Below, piece after piece: positions 15,606-23,830 of a DNA stretch of 37,382 bases (positions within the stretch are counted from its first letter, which is position 1; each line of letters opens with the position of its first letter). The notes under the pieces were generated by a model that saw nothing but the letters and a program-made list of their open reading frames with translations, did not search any database and was not told where the DNA came from. Source of the stretch: Treponema sp. (GTDB lineage: Bacteria; Spirochaetota; Spirochaetia; Treponematales; Treponemataceae); assembly GCA_017395545.1 (NCBI GenBank), contig JAFPUF010000027.1:1-37382 (forward strand). The letters are read 5' to 3'. The position numbers were made by a program, and so were the translations under genes.

Positions 15606-15619
15606 AATAATGATGTCTA
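15591..15619 (-). promoter_or_regulatory. Promoter of the C_GCAxxG_C_C family gene
   Basis: On the minus strand TAGACA (15619-15614), 17 nt, TATAAT (15596-15591), a near-consensus pair. It overlaps the plus-strand promoter of the OmpA-domain gene, so the two polymerases should compete. Confidence 0.6.
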
Positions 15620-15672
15620 CAAAAAAACACCGGCTAAAGGCATCTGATGTAAACCAGTAAGGATGTGATTTT

Positions 15673-16950
15673 ATGAATACAAAAGCAAACTTTTCTCAGT
15701 CCTCTTTTAGATTTTTCATTCTGCTTTCCGCAGTTTTTTTTGTGAATTCCGCCCTGTTCTCTCAAAATTCTGAAAAACTTCTTCGCTTCAAATACAAAAA
15801 AGGCGACAATTACCGCGTACTTTCGACCGTAAACGAAACCGTAAAAGTGAACGGCCGCCTCAACCATACTGCCGAAATCGTAAACCGTGTCTCCGCTCAC
15901 ATCACGGATGTAGACAAAAATAACCGCGGCTTCAACGAGGCGACCTTTATGACAACGGAAAATTCCACGGGAGCCGGAGCAAAAGGAATCCTCACATACG
16001 GTGAAGAATACGAAAGCAAATACTGGCGGAACGAAAAAGGCATTTATGAAATCGGAAATCAATATTTTATGCCCGTTGTGCGCGATGTCCCGTCTCTGCC
16101 CGAAAAAAAAGTAAAGCCCGGAGATACCTGGACTGGCAACGGTCACGAAGCGCATGATTTAAGACGGACTTTTGCGAATAACGAACCTTTCAAAGTGCCT
16201 TTCACCGCAACTTACACCTATCTTCGTGATGAACAAGGAGTTTCCTCTGATTCAAAACACGAAAAAAAGACTTTTCAGGTTCTTTCAGTAAAATATTCAC
16301 TTTCTTTTGACGCACCGCTTCCGGAAAATCCCTGGGAACTGCAGGATGACTTCCCGGTCTCAACAATGGGCTACTCGAACCAGACAATCTGGTGGGACAA
16401 CGAAAAAGGACAGATTGACCATTACACCGAAGAATTCAGAATCATAATGGAGACGTATCTCGGAAATCAGTACGATTTTAAGGGCACGGCACACGCAGAA
16501 GTCACGGATTTTGAAAGAAGTGCTACCGACGAAAATCTGGCCGAAGTTCTTGAAAAAGTAAAGGATTTAGACCTTAAGGATGTCTCTGTCTCAAAAAGTG
16601 AGAAGGGCCTCACAATCTCGATTGAGAATATCCAGTTTGAGCCGAATTCAGCAGTTCTTCTGGAGTCAGAGCAGCAGAAACTCGACAAAATCTCAAAAAT
16701 CATCGAAAGCTTTAACAATGATCTTCTGATTTCAGGTCACACCGCATTATCCGGAACAGCCGAAAGCTGTCAGGTTCTGAGTGAAGAGCGTGCGGATTCC
16801 GTAGCGGACTATCTAATCAAAAAGGGTGTACGGGACAAGTATCACATGTACACACAGGGCTTCGGAGCCAGAGTCCCGATAGCCTCGAACGCAACAAAAG
16901 AAGGAATGGCAAAAAACCGCCGCGTAGAAATCACAATTCTGGATAAATAA
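15673..16950 (+). CDS. OmpA-family outer-membrane / peptidoglycan-associated protein
   Basis: The 425-residue protein has a long N-terminal signal sequence (hydrophobic core FFILLSAVFFVNSALFSQ, residues about 14-31) and a beta-rich middle of unknown fold. From about 316 to the end comes an OmpA C-terminal domain: IENIQFEPNSAVL, ISGHTALSGTAESCQVLSEERA, and ASNATKEGMAKNRRVEI. That domain binds peptidoglycan and anchors the outer membrane. AAGGA 9-10 nt before the ATG fixes the start. It is a single gene with its own promoter. Confidence 0.9.
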   Translation: MNTKANFSQSSFRFFILLSAVFFVNSALFSQNSEKLLRFKYKKGDNYRVLSTVNETVKVNGRLNHTAEIVNRVSAHITDVDKNNRGFNEATFMTTENSTGAGAKGILTYGEEYESKYWRNEKGIYEIGNQYFMPVVRDVPSLPEKKVKPGDTWTGNGHEAHDLRRTFANNEPFKVPFTATYTYLRDEQGVSSDSKHEKKTFQVLSVKYSLSFDAPLPENPWELQDDFPVSTMGYSNQTIWWDNEKGQIDHYTEEFRIIMETYLGNQYDFKGTAHAEVTDFERSATDENLAEVLEKVKDLDLKDVSVSKSEKGLTISIENIQFEPNSAVLLESEQQKLDKISKIIESFNNDLLISGHTALSGTAESCQVLSEERADSVADYLIKKGVRDKYHMYTQGFGARVPIASNATKEGMAKNRRVEITILDK

Positions 16951-16954
16951 ACCG

Positions 16955-16975
16955 AAGAATTATAAAATTCTTACA
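16955..16975 (+). terminator. Weak AT-rich hairpin after the OmpA-domain gene
   Basis: AAGAATT and AATTCTT form a 7-bp stem with a 4-nt loop a few nt after the stop codon. There is no real T run, so efficiency would be low. Confidence 0.3.
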
Positions 16976-17026
16976 TAACAAATATTTATTCTTTTTTATT
17001 GCCGGAAACTCACTTTTTTCTCATTA

Positions 17027-17060
17027 CTCCTTATGTAAGAATAAAAAAAACTTACGGGAG
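17027..17060 (+). promoter_or_regulatory. Hairpin that could cover the recQ ribosome-binding site
   Basis: GTAAG (17035-17039) pairs with CTTAC (17051-17055), and CTCC (17027-17030) with the Shine-Dalgarno GGGAG (17056-17060) across a 4-nt bulge. The ATG is 5 nt further on. If it forms, it would hide the ribosome site. Confidence 0.35.
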
Positions 17061-17065
17061 TTCTT

Positions 17066-18739
17066 ATGGCAGAATCAGAAAAAGCATCTTTTGACGGAGA
17101 AGGTGTCCGGGAGCTTTCTGAAGGCGAACTTTTCGACGCAGACCTTGCAGTAAAAGTTGCCCGGAACGGCTTTCGGGTGTCATACCTTTTTCCATGGCAG
17201 AGAATCGTCATCGCGAATATCCTTGACGGAGAAAAAGCCCTTCTTGAAGATAATAAATTTTCAGACAATAAAGACGATGACGAACTGTACAGGGGGAGAC
17301 AAATCGTTCTTCTTCCTACGGGAGCCGGAAAATCCATGTGTTTTCTTGTTCCGGCACTGCTTTTACAGGGAGCAACCCTCGTAATCTATCCCCTTCTCGC
17401 CCTTATGAGCGACCAGAAGCGAAGGATGGAAGAAGCCGGGATACGATGCGTTGTTTTTAAGGGCGGACAGAGCGCAGAAGAACAGGAAGAAAATTTTAAA
17501 GCCCTTTACGACAAAGAAAATCCCGCAAGGGTAATAATCGCAAATCCAGAAATTTTAAGCGGAGAGGCACTTCTTGAAAGATTGTCAAAAATAAACATCT
17601 CTCACATTTCAATAGATGAGGCGCACTGCGTGTCGGAATGGGGAGACAGCTTCAGGCCGTCATATCTTGAACTCGGAAGAATCATTAAAAAGCTCGGTGT
17701 CAAACTCGTCACGGCATTCACGGCGACGGCGAGCAAACCTGTTCTTGACAGAATCGGCGAAATTCTTTTTGACGGAAATTATCACCTTGTGAGGGGAGCA
17801 AGCGACAGGGCAAACATTCACTATGCCGTAAAATATGCCTATGCAAAGGAAAAGGCGGTTCTTGAGGCAGCCCTCACAATGAAAAAGCCGCTGATTATTT
17901 TCTGCGGGAGCCGTCGACGTACCGAAGAAATGGCTCACATCTGTGCGTCATATTTCGGACGGGAAAAAACGCGCTTTTATCATGCCGGAATGACAAAAGA
18001 AGAAAAAAATGCCGTTGAGGAATGGTTTTTCAATTCAAAGGACGGAATCTTAGCGGCAACCTGTGCGTATGGAATGGGCGTTGATAAGTCCGATATCGCA
18101 GGCGTTATTCATCTTGACGCCCCGGAACACCTTGAGAATTTCGTGCAGGAGGCTGGCCGGGCAGGAAGAAACGGCGCTGACGTTAACTCCCTTTTAGTCT
18201 GGAATCATGCGGACTATATTCACTGGAGGCAGGCAAAAGAAGGAAGCCGGGAACGGGCGCCGGGTGACTTCGCGCTCTCAAAAATCTGCCGGCGAAAAAC
18301 GATTCTGGATTACCTTGGCGGAGAAGAAACTGTCTGCTCAGGCTGTGACATCTGTGATGCGGCCGCAAAAAACAAAAAAATCTCTTACCTGGCTTCAGAT
18401 GCAGATTTTGCATTCAAATTTATCAGAAATAACCGCCGCCTTTACAACCGCCAGGAACTGACACACGAACTGACCGAAAAGTTCAATTCTCAAAAATCAA
18501 AAATTTTCGGGATAAATGTATGGGAAGCAAAAGATACCGCAGAAATTCTGTCACAACTTTTTTCTGAACAAAGAATAAGGCTCTGCGGCTCTTTCTGGAA
18601 AGGAAAAATTGACATCGTAAAGAAAAAACGCAAAAAAACAGTTCTTTCGCTTATTCCTCGCCGCCACCGGCATCTTCTCCACTGCTTTCGTCAGAAGTTT
18701 CAGCAGGCGCAGGAGCTGGGGCTACAATTGTTTTCTTAG
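17066..18739 (+). CDS. recQ: RecQ-family ATP-dependent DNA helicase
   Basis: The 557-residue protein is a 3'-5' DNA helicase by family. In order: PWQRIVI (Q-like motif); Walker A PTGAGKS near 85-92; YPLLALMSDQ; DEAHCVSEWG near 183; TAFTATAS; ATCAYGMGVDK; QEAGRAGR near 360. RecQ zinc-site cysteines follow near 408-430 (ICRRK, VCSGCDIC). An extra acidic loop (LEDNKFSDNKDDDELYRGRQ) separates the Q motif from Walker A. No HRDC domain is present. The last 29 or so residues are read from DNA that also encodes a convergent small protein, and look like an antisense read-through (RRHRHLLHCFRQK). GGGAG supports the start. Confidence 0.88.
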   Translation: MAESEKASFDGEGVRELSEGELFDADLAVKVARNGFRVSYLFPWQRIVIANILDGEKALLEDNKFSDNKDDDELYRGRQIVLLPTGAGKSMCFLVPALLLQGATLVIYPLLALMSDQKRRMEEAGIRCVVFKGGQSAEEQEENFKALYDKENPARVIIANPEILSGEALLERLSKINISHISIDEAHCVSEWGDSFRPSYLELGRIIKKLGVKLVTAFTATASKPVLDRIGEILFDGNYHLVRGASDRANIHYAVKYAYAKEKAVLEAALTMKKPLIIFCGSRRRTEEMAHICASYFGREKTRFYHAGMTKEEKNAVEEWFFNSKDGILAATCAYGMGVDKSDIAGVIHLDAPEHLENFVQEAGRAGRNGADVNSLLVWNHADYIHWRQAKEGSRERAPGDFALSKICRRKTILDYLGGEETVCSGCDICDAAAKNKKISYLASDADFAFKFIRNNRRLYNRQELTHELTEKFNSQKSKIFGINVWEAKDTAEILSQLFSEQRIRLCGSFWKGKIDIVKKKRKKTVLSLIPRRHRHLLHCFRQKFQQAQELGLQLFS

Positions 18740-18881
18740 CTTTCGGTGCTTTCGGCTTTTTGCGGTATTTTACTACAAAAGCACAGATATCCATAAAAAT
18801 AAACACGAGAACCGCCGTAATAATCACGCGGCTATCAGTGAGAACAGCCTTAATCACAGGAATATAATCATGAGTATTCAT
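18651..18881 (-). CDS. Small single-pass membrane protein with Pro/Ala and acidic tail
   Basis: The 76-residue protein has a short N-terminal segment, one membrane helix (VIITAVLVFIFMDICAFVV), a basic patch (KYRKKPKAPKAKK) as a stop-transfer sequence, then APAPAPA and an acidic end (SDESSGEDAGGGEE). The composition is that of a real protein. It overlaps the 3' end of the convergent recQ by 89 bp. Family and function are unknown. Confidence 0.6.
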   Translation of the reverse strand: MNTHDYIPVIKAVLTDSRVIITAVLVFIFMDICAFVVKYRKKPKAPKAKKTIVAPAPAPAETSDESSGEDAGGGEE

Positions 18882-18904
18882 AATCTAAATATCGGCATTT
18901 AACG

Positions 18905-18930
18905 GGAAAACTGAAAACGGAAAGTTAAGG
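18905..18930. repeat. AAAACTGAAAACGGAAAGTT short repeat (reverse orientation)
   Basis: This is the reverse complement of the TTTTCAACTTTCCG-type repeat seen at 27992-28026, and also matches 33190-33217. It lies between convergently and divergently read genes. Confidence 0.45.
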
Positions 18931-18938
18931 GTTGAGAC

Positions 18939-18966
18939 CTGATGACTGTCCTCGTTCAGTTTTTTT
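18939..18966 (+). terminator. Possible terminator before the ABC binding-protein gene
   Basis: CTGATGA (18939-18945) pairs with TCGTTCAG (18952-18959), allowing one bulge and one G-U pair. A 6-nt loop separates the arms and seven T follow. It could end transcripts coming from recQ. Confidence 0.4.
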
Positions 18967-19025
18967 AGACTGTGAGTTTTTTTCTTCTTCCTTCTTCCTG
19001 ATTTTTTTGGTATTCTTTTCGTATT

Positions 19026-19928
19026 ATGAAAAAAATCTTAACACTTCTGGTCTCTTCTATGATGCTGGTTTCTTCGCTTTTTGCGGAGAATGATTATCAA
19101 ATCAAAGTTTCTTCTCCGAACGGAGCGCCGGCCCTGGCCCTTGCCTCACTCGCTGTAGAAAATCCTCAGAATTACACTTATGTCGCTGCTGAGAGCATTG
19201 CTGCTGAATTCGCGGGCGGAAAAAGTGACTTTATCATCGCTCCTGTCAATGCAGGTGCCAAACTTTTCAAAATGGGAAAGTCTACTTACAAACTTGCAGC
19301 CGTCGTAACCTGGGGAAACCTTTATTTCGCTTCTCAGAAAAAGAATTTTAAAATAAAAGACATCAAAAAATCAAAAATCACGCTTTTCGGAGAGAATACA
19401 ATCAACGCTTCTGTTGCGCTCTCAGCCCTCGAAAAAAACAAAATCAAGGCAAAAGAAGTTTCTTACCTCGGAAGCGCAGCACAGACTCAGGCACTTCTCC
19501 TTTCCGATGAAAACGCAATCGTTCTTACGGCAGAACCAGCCTTAACCGCAGCAAAAATCAAGAATTCAAAAATCACCGCATATTCTGTAAACGAACTGTT
19601 CAAAAAAGCAGCAGGCTTTGACGGCTACGCTCAGGCAGGCCTCTTCGTAAAAGCGGAGACTATCGAAAATCATCCTGAAGAAACTGCCGGCTTTCTTAAA
19701 CTTGCAGAAGAATCATGCAAAAAATGCTCGGAAGACGTGAAATCCATAGCAAAGGCGGCAGTCTCGCTTGAGATTCTCCCGAATGAAAAAGTTGCCGAAA
19801 ATGCAATTCCAAACTGCTCTATCAGATTCGTGCGCGCGAAAGACGCAAAAGCTCAAATCGAAGCAACCGCAAACATTGATTTAAAACAGTACGGCGGAGA
19901 ACTTCCAAAAGACGAATTCTATTTCTAA
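19026..19928 (+). CDS. ABC transporter periplasmic binding protein (SsuA/NMT1-like)
   Basis: The 300-residue exported protein has signal peptide MKKILTLLVSSMMLVSSLFA. A periplasmic-binding fold follows, with features of nitrate/sulfonate/taurine-type binding proteins: SSPNGAPALALASLA, FIIAPVNAGAKLF, and VLTAEPALTAAK. The ligand cannot be read from sequence. An extended -10 (TGGTATTCT, 19008-19016) lies 9 nt before the ATG. The permease gene follows after 9 nt, but no ATPase gene is next to the pair. Confidence 0.85.
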   Translation: MKKILTLLVSSMMLVSSLFAENDYQIKVSSPNGAPALALASLAVENPQNYTYVAAESIAAEFAGGKSDFIIAPVNAGAKLFKMGKSTYKLAAVVTWGNLYFASQKKNFKIKDIKKSKITLFGENTINASVALSALEKNKIKAKEVSYLGSAAQTQALLLSDENAIVLTAEPALTAAKIKNSKITAYSVNELFKKAAGFDGYAQAGLFVKAETIENHPEETAGFLKLAEESCKKCSEDVKSIAKAAVSLEILPNEKVAENAIPNCSIRFVRAKDAKAQIEATANIDLKQYGGELPKDEFYF

Positions 19929-19937
19929 AAAGAGTCA

Positions 19938-20714
19938 ATGAGAAAGGGAAAACTAAAATCAACAGTAACATTCATTGCCGGTCTCTTTCTCATCGCCTTT
20001 GGTGTACAGGCTCTGTCCTTCGCCAAAGGCGATTCCCTTGTTTTTCCCGGCATTTTTGAAATCTTAAAGTCGTTTTTTCAGCTTCTTTCCATCCCCCGAA
20101 CATATCAACTTATACTCACAACCCTTACCCATCTTTTTGTCTCGCTTTTTTTCTCGAGTCTGCTCGGAACTTTTATCGGGCTTTTTGAAGGCAGGTACGA
20201 CTTTATTTACAGGCTTCTTCGCCCGCTCATGACCCTTCTCCGCTCGATTCCGATTATTGTTCTTGTCGTGATAATCATGGTTCTTACGGAATACGAAAAG
20301 GTTCCTTACATTGCATCTGTTCTGGTTTTAGTTCCATTGATTAGCGAGGCTACAAGTGAAGGCTTGAGAAGAATCAGAAAAGAGCAGTCCGAACTGATTG
20401 AGGCTTACCGTCTTTTCAGCAGCTTTTCGCCCCGTATTCTGGTTTCGGTCTACATTCCGCTTATGGCAGGCTACCTCAGGCAGGCATATACAAATGCAGT
20501 CGGGATGGGAATTAAAATTATTGTAACGACAGAATATCTCGTTCAGACAAAGAATTCACTCGGAAAGGCAGTGAACACGAGCATTTATTTTAATGAATAT
20601 TCGGAAATTTACGCCTGGGCTCTGATTATGATTCTTCTTGTGCTTTTAACGACAGAAATTCCGCGCTTAGTCAAAATCGCCGTGGATAAGGTTATACGCC
20701 ACGCTACCCGGTGA
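19938..20714 (+). CDS. ABC transporter permease (SsuC/TauC-like)
   Basis: The 258-residue polytopic inner-membrane protein has about six hydrophobic segments (e.g. SLFFSSLLGTFIGLF, PIIVLVVIIMVLT, IASVLVLVPLIS, WALIMILLVLLT). The cytoplasmic coupling loop (EAYRLFSSFSPRILVSVYIP) corresponds to the EAA motif that contacts an ATPase. It pairs with the upstream binding protein. The ATPase must be encoded elsewhere or shared. Its final 48 bp overlap the convergent nudC gene. Confidence 0.87.
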   Translation: MRKGKLKSTVTFIAGLFLIAFGVQALSFAKGDSLVFPGIFEILKSFFQLLSIPRTYQLILTTLTHLFVSLFFSSLLGTFIGLFEGRYDFIYRLLRPLMTLLRSIPIIVLVVIIMVLTEYEKVPYIASVLVLVPLISEATSEGLRRIRKEQSELIEAYRLFSSFSPRILVSVYIPLMAGYLRQAYTNAVGMGIKIIVTTEYLVQTKNSLGKAVNTSIYFNEYSEIYAWALIMILLVLLTTEIPRLVKIAVDKVIRHATR

Positions 20715-21506
20715 CGGGATTTTCGGAAGATTATCCCTTTTGAACCAGCCTGCTTCCATAATCTCATCTTCCTGAAGTTTAAGCTCGCCGCTTTCGTATT
20801 CTGCACGGAAAGCAAGCATAAGCTGGTCAGGGAAAGGCCAGGACTGGCTTCCGACATAGCGTATATTTTTGACCTTGAGATTTGTTTCTTCTTTGATTTC
20901 GCGGACAACGGCATTTTCTATTGTTTCGCCCATTTCGACGAAACCTGCGATACATGAAAAAAATCCTTCGGTGCTTTTTTTGTGCCGTGCCAGTAATATT
21001 TCGTCTCCACGGCTCACAAGGGTAATAATGGCAGGCTCCAGTTGCGGGAAGTACTGCTTTCCGCACTCAGTACAGGAAAGTGCCGTAAAATATGGATCGT
21101 CTTTCAGAACCCCGCCGCATTTCGCACAGAATCTTTTTTCGTTTTTGAAGTTTAAGAGGCCTTTTGCCCGGGCTGCCAGCCCCGCAAGTTCTGCACCTGA
21201 TATTTTTTTTGACTCGTCGGTAAAGCTCACGAAATCGTTGATTCTCTCTATGCCTTTCATTTTGTGGAAAAATTCGCGGAGCGGAATGTCGGTGCAGCCT
21301 GCCGGATTCGGGCTGTCCTTTTCGAGCTGCATTGCAGAATAGCCCCACTCCATTTCGGCGAACCAGTTCTCAGCGACATTATGCTCAAGACAACGGCGTA
21401 CAACGCTCTCGTCAGGCAAAGAATCTCCCTGAAGAATGATGGAATTCTCCCGAAATATAAAGTGAATCTCACAAAATACATTCATTTGATTTGAAATCAT
21501 CGGCAT
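20667..21506 (-). CDS. nudC: NADH pyrophosphatase / NAD-decapping Nudix hydrolase
   Basis: The 279-residue enzyme hydrolyses NAD(H), and in other bacteria removes NAD caps from RNA. Seen: a zinc ribbon with two Cys pairs (FCAKCGG, LSCTECGKQY) near 125-150, a Nudix box (GFVEMGE..., REIKEET) near 187-209, and the NudC signature near 213 in the variant form SQSWPFPD, where SQPWPFP is usual. Three in-frame ATGs lie at 21506, 21497 and 21485. The first lies 6 nt after a perfect TATAAT (minus strand, 21518-21513) and has no Shine-Dalgarno sequence. The 3' end overlaps the permease gene by 48 bp. Confidence 0.93.
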   Translation of the reverse strand: MPMISNQMNVFCEIHFIFRENSIILQGDSLPDESVVRRCLEHNVAENWFAEMEWGYSAMQLEKDSPNPAGCTDIPLREFFHKMKGIERINDFVSFTDESKKISGAELAGLAARAKGLLNFKNEKRFCAKCGGVLKDDPYFTALSCTECGKQYFPQLEPAIITLVSRGDEILLARHKKSTEGFFSCIAGFVEMGETIENAVVREIKEETNLKVKNIRYVGSQSWPFPDQLMLAFRAEYESGELKLQEDEIMEAGWFKRDNLPKIPSPGSVAYNLIHGDFD

Positions 21507-21512
21507 AACTAA

Positions 21513-21518
21513 ATTATA
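21513..21518 (-). promoter_or_regulatory. nudC -10 box, leaderless arrangement
   Basis: TATAAT on the minus strand, 6 nt from the first ATG of nudC. The -35 region is poor. Confidence 0.45.
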
Positions 21519-21527
21519 AAATCAAAT

Positions 21528-21556
21528 TTGCAAAAAAGAAAGAAAAATTTTATACT
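21528..21556 (+). promoter_or_regulatory. potB-like gene promoter, leaderless arrangement
   Basis: TTGCAA (21528-21533), 17 nt, TATACT (21551-21556), then 6 nt to the ATG at 21563. The first transcribed base would be the A of the start codon; no Shine-Dalgarno sequence exists. Confidence 0.6.
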
Positions 21557-21562
21557 GTTTTT

Positions 21563-22450
21563 ATGCGAAAACATAATCCCGGTCCTTTTTATTCATATCC
21601 GATGGGAATCTGGTTCTCTTTATTTTTTATTGTCCCACTCGCAATTATTATTGCCTATTCCTTCATGAAGAGGGATATGTTCGGCGGCGTCATTCACGAA
21701 TTTTCCATCGATGCCTACAAGCAGATGTTCACGCCGGCCTACGGAGCAATTTTCTTACGGACACTCTGGATGACGGTTCTCGCGACATTCATCTCAATTC
21801 TTGTTGCACTTCCCTGCGGATATGCAATTGCCAGAAGCAAACGCCAGACCTTTCTTCTGATTCTCGTAATCGTTCCGTTCCTTACAAATTCTTTGATCCG
21901 AATTTTCGCATGGATGACAATTCTCGGTGAAAACGGAACCCTCAACGGAATCTGCGAACTCTTCGCAAAATTCTGTTTTTTCGTAACACGCAATGAGAAC
22001 GGCGTCTTTGTTCCGCACAAATTCATGTTCACAAAATTTGCGGTTGTTCTTGTCAGTATCTACATGTATCTTCCGTACGCCATTCTTCCGATTTTCACTT
22101 CGGTAGACCGTTTTGACTTTACTCTTCTTGAAGCCGCCCGTGATTTAGGGGCAACGAAGTCTGGTGCCATTTTCCGCGTAATGATTCCCGGCATAAAAAG
22201 CGGCATCATCAGCGCGCTTATTTTCACATTCATTCCGATTTTCGGAAACTACACTGTTCCTCAGATTCTCGGCTCAACTGAAAGCTATATGCTCGGAAAC
22301 ATTATCATGGATCAGATTCAGAAAGCACGCAACCTGCCTCTCGCATCTGCATTCAGCGTCGTGCTCACTTTTGTCAGTATGGCAGCCATTCTGTTTATGA
22401 TTTCTTCCGACAAAAAAGAAGCCAGACTCAAAAAAATGAAAAAAGAATAA
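21563..22450 (+). CDS. potB: PotB-like spermidine/putrescine ABC permease
   Basis: The 295-residue inner-membrane permease starts with YSYPMGIWFSLFFIVPLAIIIAYSFM, typical of PotB. It has the coupling loop EAARDLGATKSGAIFRVMIPGI and a run of six membrane segments. By family it imports polyamines together with PotA (ATPase), PotC and PotD. None of these lies next to it here: downstream is a GH105 gene after a 105-nt gap, upstream is divergent nudC. A role with a different small substrate cannot be excluded. Confidence 0.85.
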   Translation: MRKHNPGPFYSYPMGIWFSLFFIVPLAIIIAYSFMKRDMFGGVIHEFSIDAYKQMFTPAYGAIFLRTLWMTVLATFISILVALPCGYAIARSKRQTFLLILVIVPFLTNSLIRIFAWMTILGENGTLNGICELFAKFCFFVTRNENGVFVPHKFMFTKFAVVLVSIYMYLPYAILPIFTSVDRFDFTLLEAARDLGATKSGAIFRVMIPGIKSGIISALIFTFIPIFGNYTVPQILGSTESYMLGNIIMDQIQKARNLPLASAFSVVLTFVSMAAILFMISSDKKEARLKKMKKE

Positions 22451-22461
22451 TTCTTCCAAAA

Positions 22462-22513
22462 AGACAAAAATTCAAAATTTTGTCAACCGGCCCGTCATTC
22501 TGTAAGGCCGGCA
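22462..22513. repeat. Two inverted repeats downstream of the potB-like gene
   Basis: GACAAAA / TTTTGTC form a 7-bp stem (about 22462-22483) and CCGGCC / GGCCGG a second stem with a 13-nt loop just after it. Between the arms of the second is CGTCATTCTG. Neither has a T tract. Confidence 0.35.
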
Positions 22514-22555
22514 AGGGAAAATTTCTACTTCACTTTATATAGTTTTTTTAGTATT

Positions 22556-23830
22556 ATGTTGAAACAATTAAAAATGATATTAAACCCGATTCAGTCACTG
22601 AAACGCAGATTTGAATTCCATGTTTTTAATTTATTTTCATTTATCTGCATGTTTCTTTGCCTTAATCTTACAAGTTGCAGGAGCACCACCGTGGACACAA
22701 AAGTTATTGACCAGTACATTGATGATTTGATGACAAAATCAACCGCCGAAATTCCAGTCTGGAACATAGAAAAGGCGCGTGCTGGCTCAAAATCGGGATG
22801 GGATTACATCGACGGCTGCATGATTATGGCTCTTCTGGAGCTTTATGACACAAGCAAAGACGAAAAATTCCTTAAGTTCGCCGATTACTACGAAGACTAC
22901 AGAATTCACGATGACGGAACTATCGACGGCTACTCAAAAGATGCCTGGAATATCGACGAAATCAACGGCGGAAAAAACCTTTTCCCGCTTTACGCACTCA
23001 CTAAAAAAGAAAAATATCGCCTTGCCCTCGAAAAACTTTACGAGCAGGTAAAAGAGCAGCCGCGCACAAAAGAAGGCAATTTCTGGCACAAAGCGATTTA
23101 CCCGCATCAGGTATGGCTTGACGGTCTTTATATGGGACTTCCGTTCTACATGGAATACGATGCAACTTTCAACGGCGGAAAAAACAAAGATGACATCTAC
23201 AAACAGTTCTTCAATGTCGAAAAAATCATGAAGAACTCTGCCGACGGTCTTTACTATCACTGTTTTGACAGTTCAAAATCTGCTTTCTGGTGCAATAAAG
23301 AAACCGGTCTCTGTCAGAACTACTGGCTTCGTGCATTGGGCTGGTTCTCAATGGCAATGCTCGACACACTCAATCACGCTCCGGACAAAGGCAGCGAAAA
23401 CTGGAATCACCTTAAACAGATGTTCATCAATCTCCAGGACGCAATGCTCAAAGTTCAGGACGAGAGCGGAATGTGGTACCAGCTTCCGGCTTTACCGAAT
23501 GTCGAAGGTAACTATCTTGAAACTTCGGGCACTGCTATTTTCGCTTATTCTCTTTTGAAAGGCCTCAGAACAGGAATTCTTACTGACGAAAAATACAAAA
23601 ATGCAGGCATAAAGGCTTTTGAAGGAATCTGCCAGAAATACCTCAAAACAGAAGGCGGAGTTCTTTCTCTCGACGGAATCTGTCTTGTCGCGGGTCTGGG
23701 GCCTGAAAAAAACAAGCGCCGTGACGGAACGGTGGCGTACTACCTGAGCGAACCGGTCGTAAAAGACGACGCAAAAGGCGTAGGACCGTTCATTCTTGCT
23801 TACAACGAATACAAGCTTCTTAAAAAATAG
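22556..23830 (+). CDS. GH105 unsaturated rhamnogalacturonyl/galacturonyl hydrolase, lipoprotein
   Basis: The 424-residue enzyme releases the unsaturated uronic acid that lyases leave at the non-reducing end of pectin fragments. A lipoprotein signal ends with LNLTSC (Cys41), so it should be surface or periplasm anchored. GH105 features: WDYIDGCM near 81, DAWNIDE, YPHQVWLDGLYMGLPF with the likely catalytic Asp near 189, NYWLRALGWFSMAM, and ETSGTAIFAYSLLKG. The signal region is long, and an internal ATG at residue 7 is an alternative start. A TATATA (22536-22541) is the only promoter hint. The 3' end overlaps the convergent pgeF by 11 bp. Confidence 0.9.
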   Translation: MLKQLKMILNPIQSLKRRFEFHVFNLFSFICMFLCLNLTSCRSTTVDTKVIDQYIDDLMTKSTAEIPVWNIEKARAGSKSGWDYIDGCMIMALLELYDTSKDEKFLKFADYYEDYRIHDDGTIDGYSKDAWNIDEINGGKNLFPLYALTKKEKYRLALEKLYEQVKEQPRTKEGNFWHKAIYPHQVWLDGLYMGLPFYMEYDATFNGGKNKDDIYKQFFNVEKIMKNSADGLYYHCFDSSKSAFWCNKETGLCQNYWLRALGWFSMAMLDTLNHAPDKGSENWNHLKQMFINLQDAMLKVQDESGMWYQLPALPNVEGNYLETSGTAIFAYSLLKGLRTGILTDEKYKNAGIKAFEGICQKYLKTEGGVLSLDGICLVAGLGPEKNKRRDGTVAYYLSEPVVKDDAKGVGPFILAYNEYKLLKK

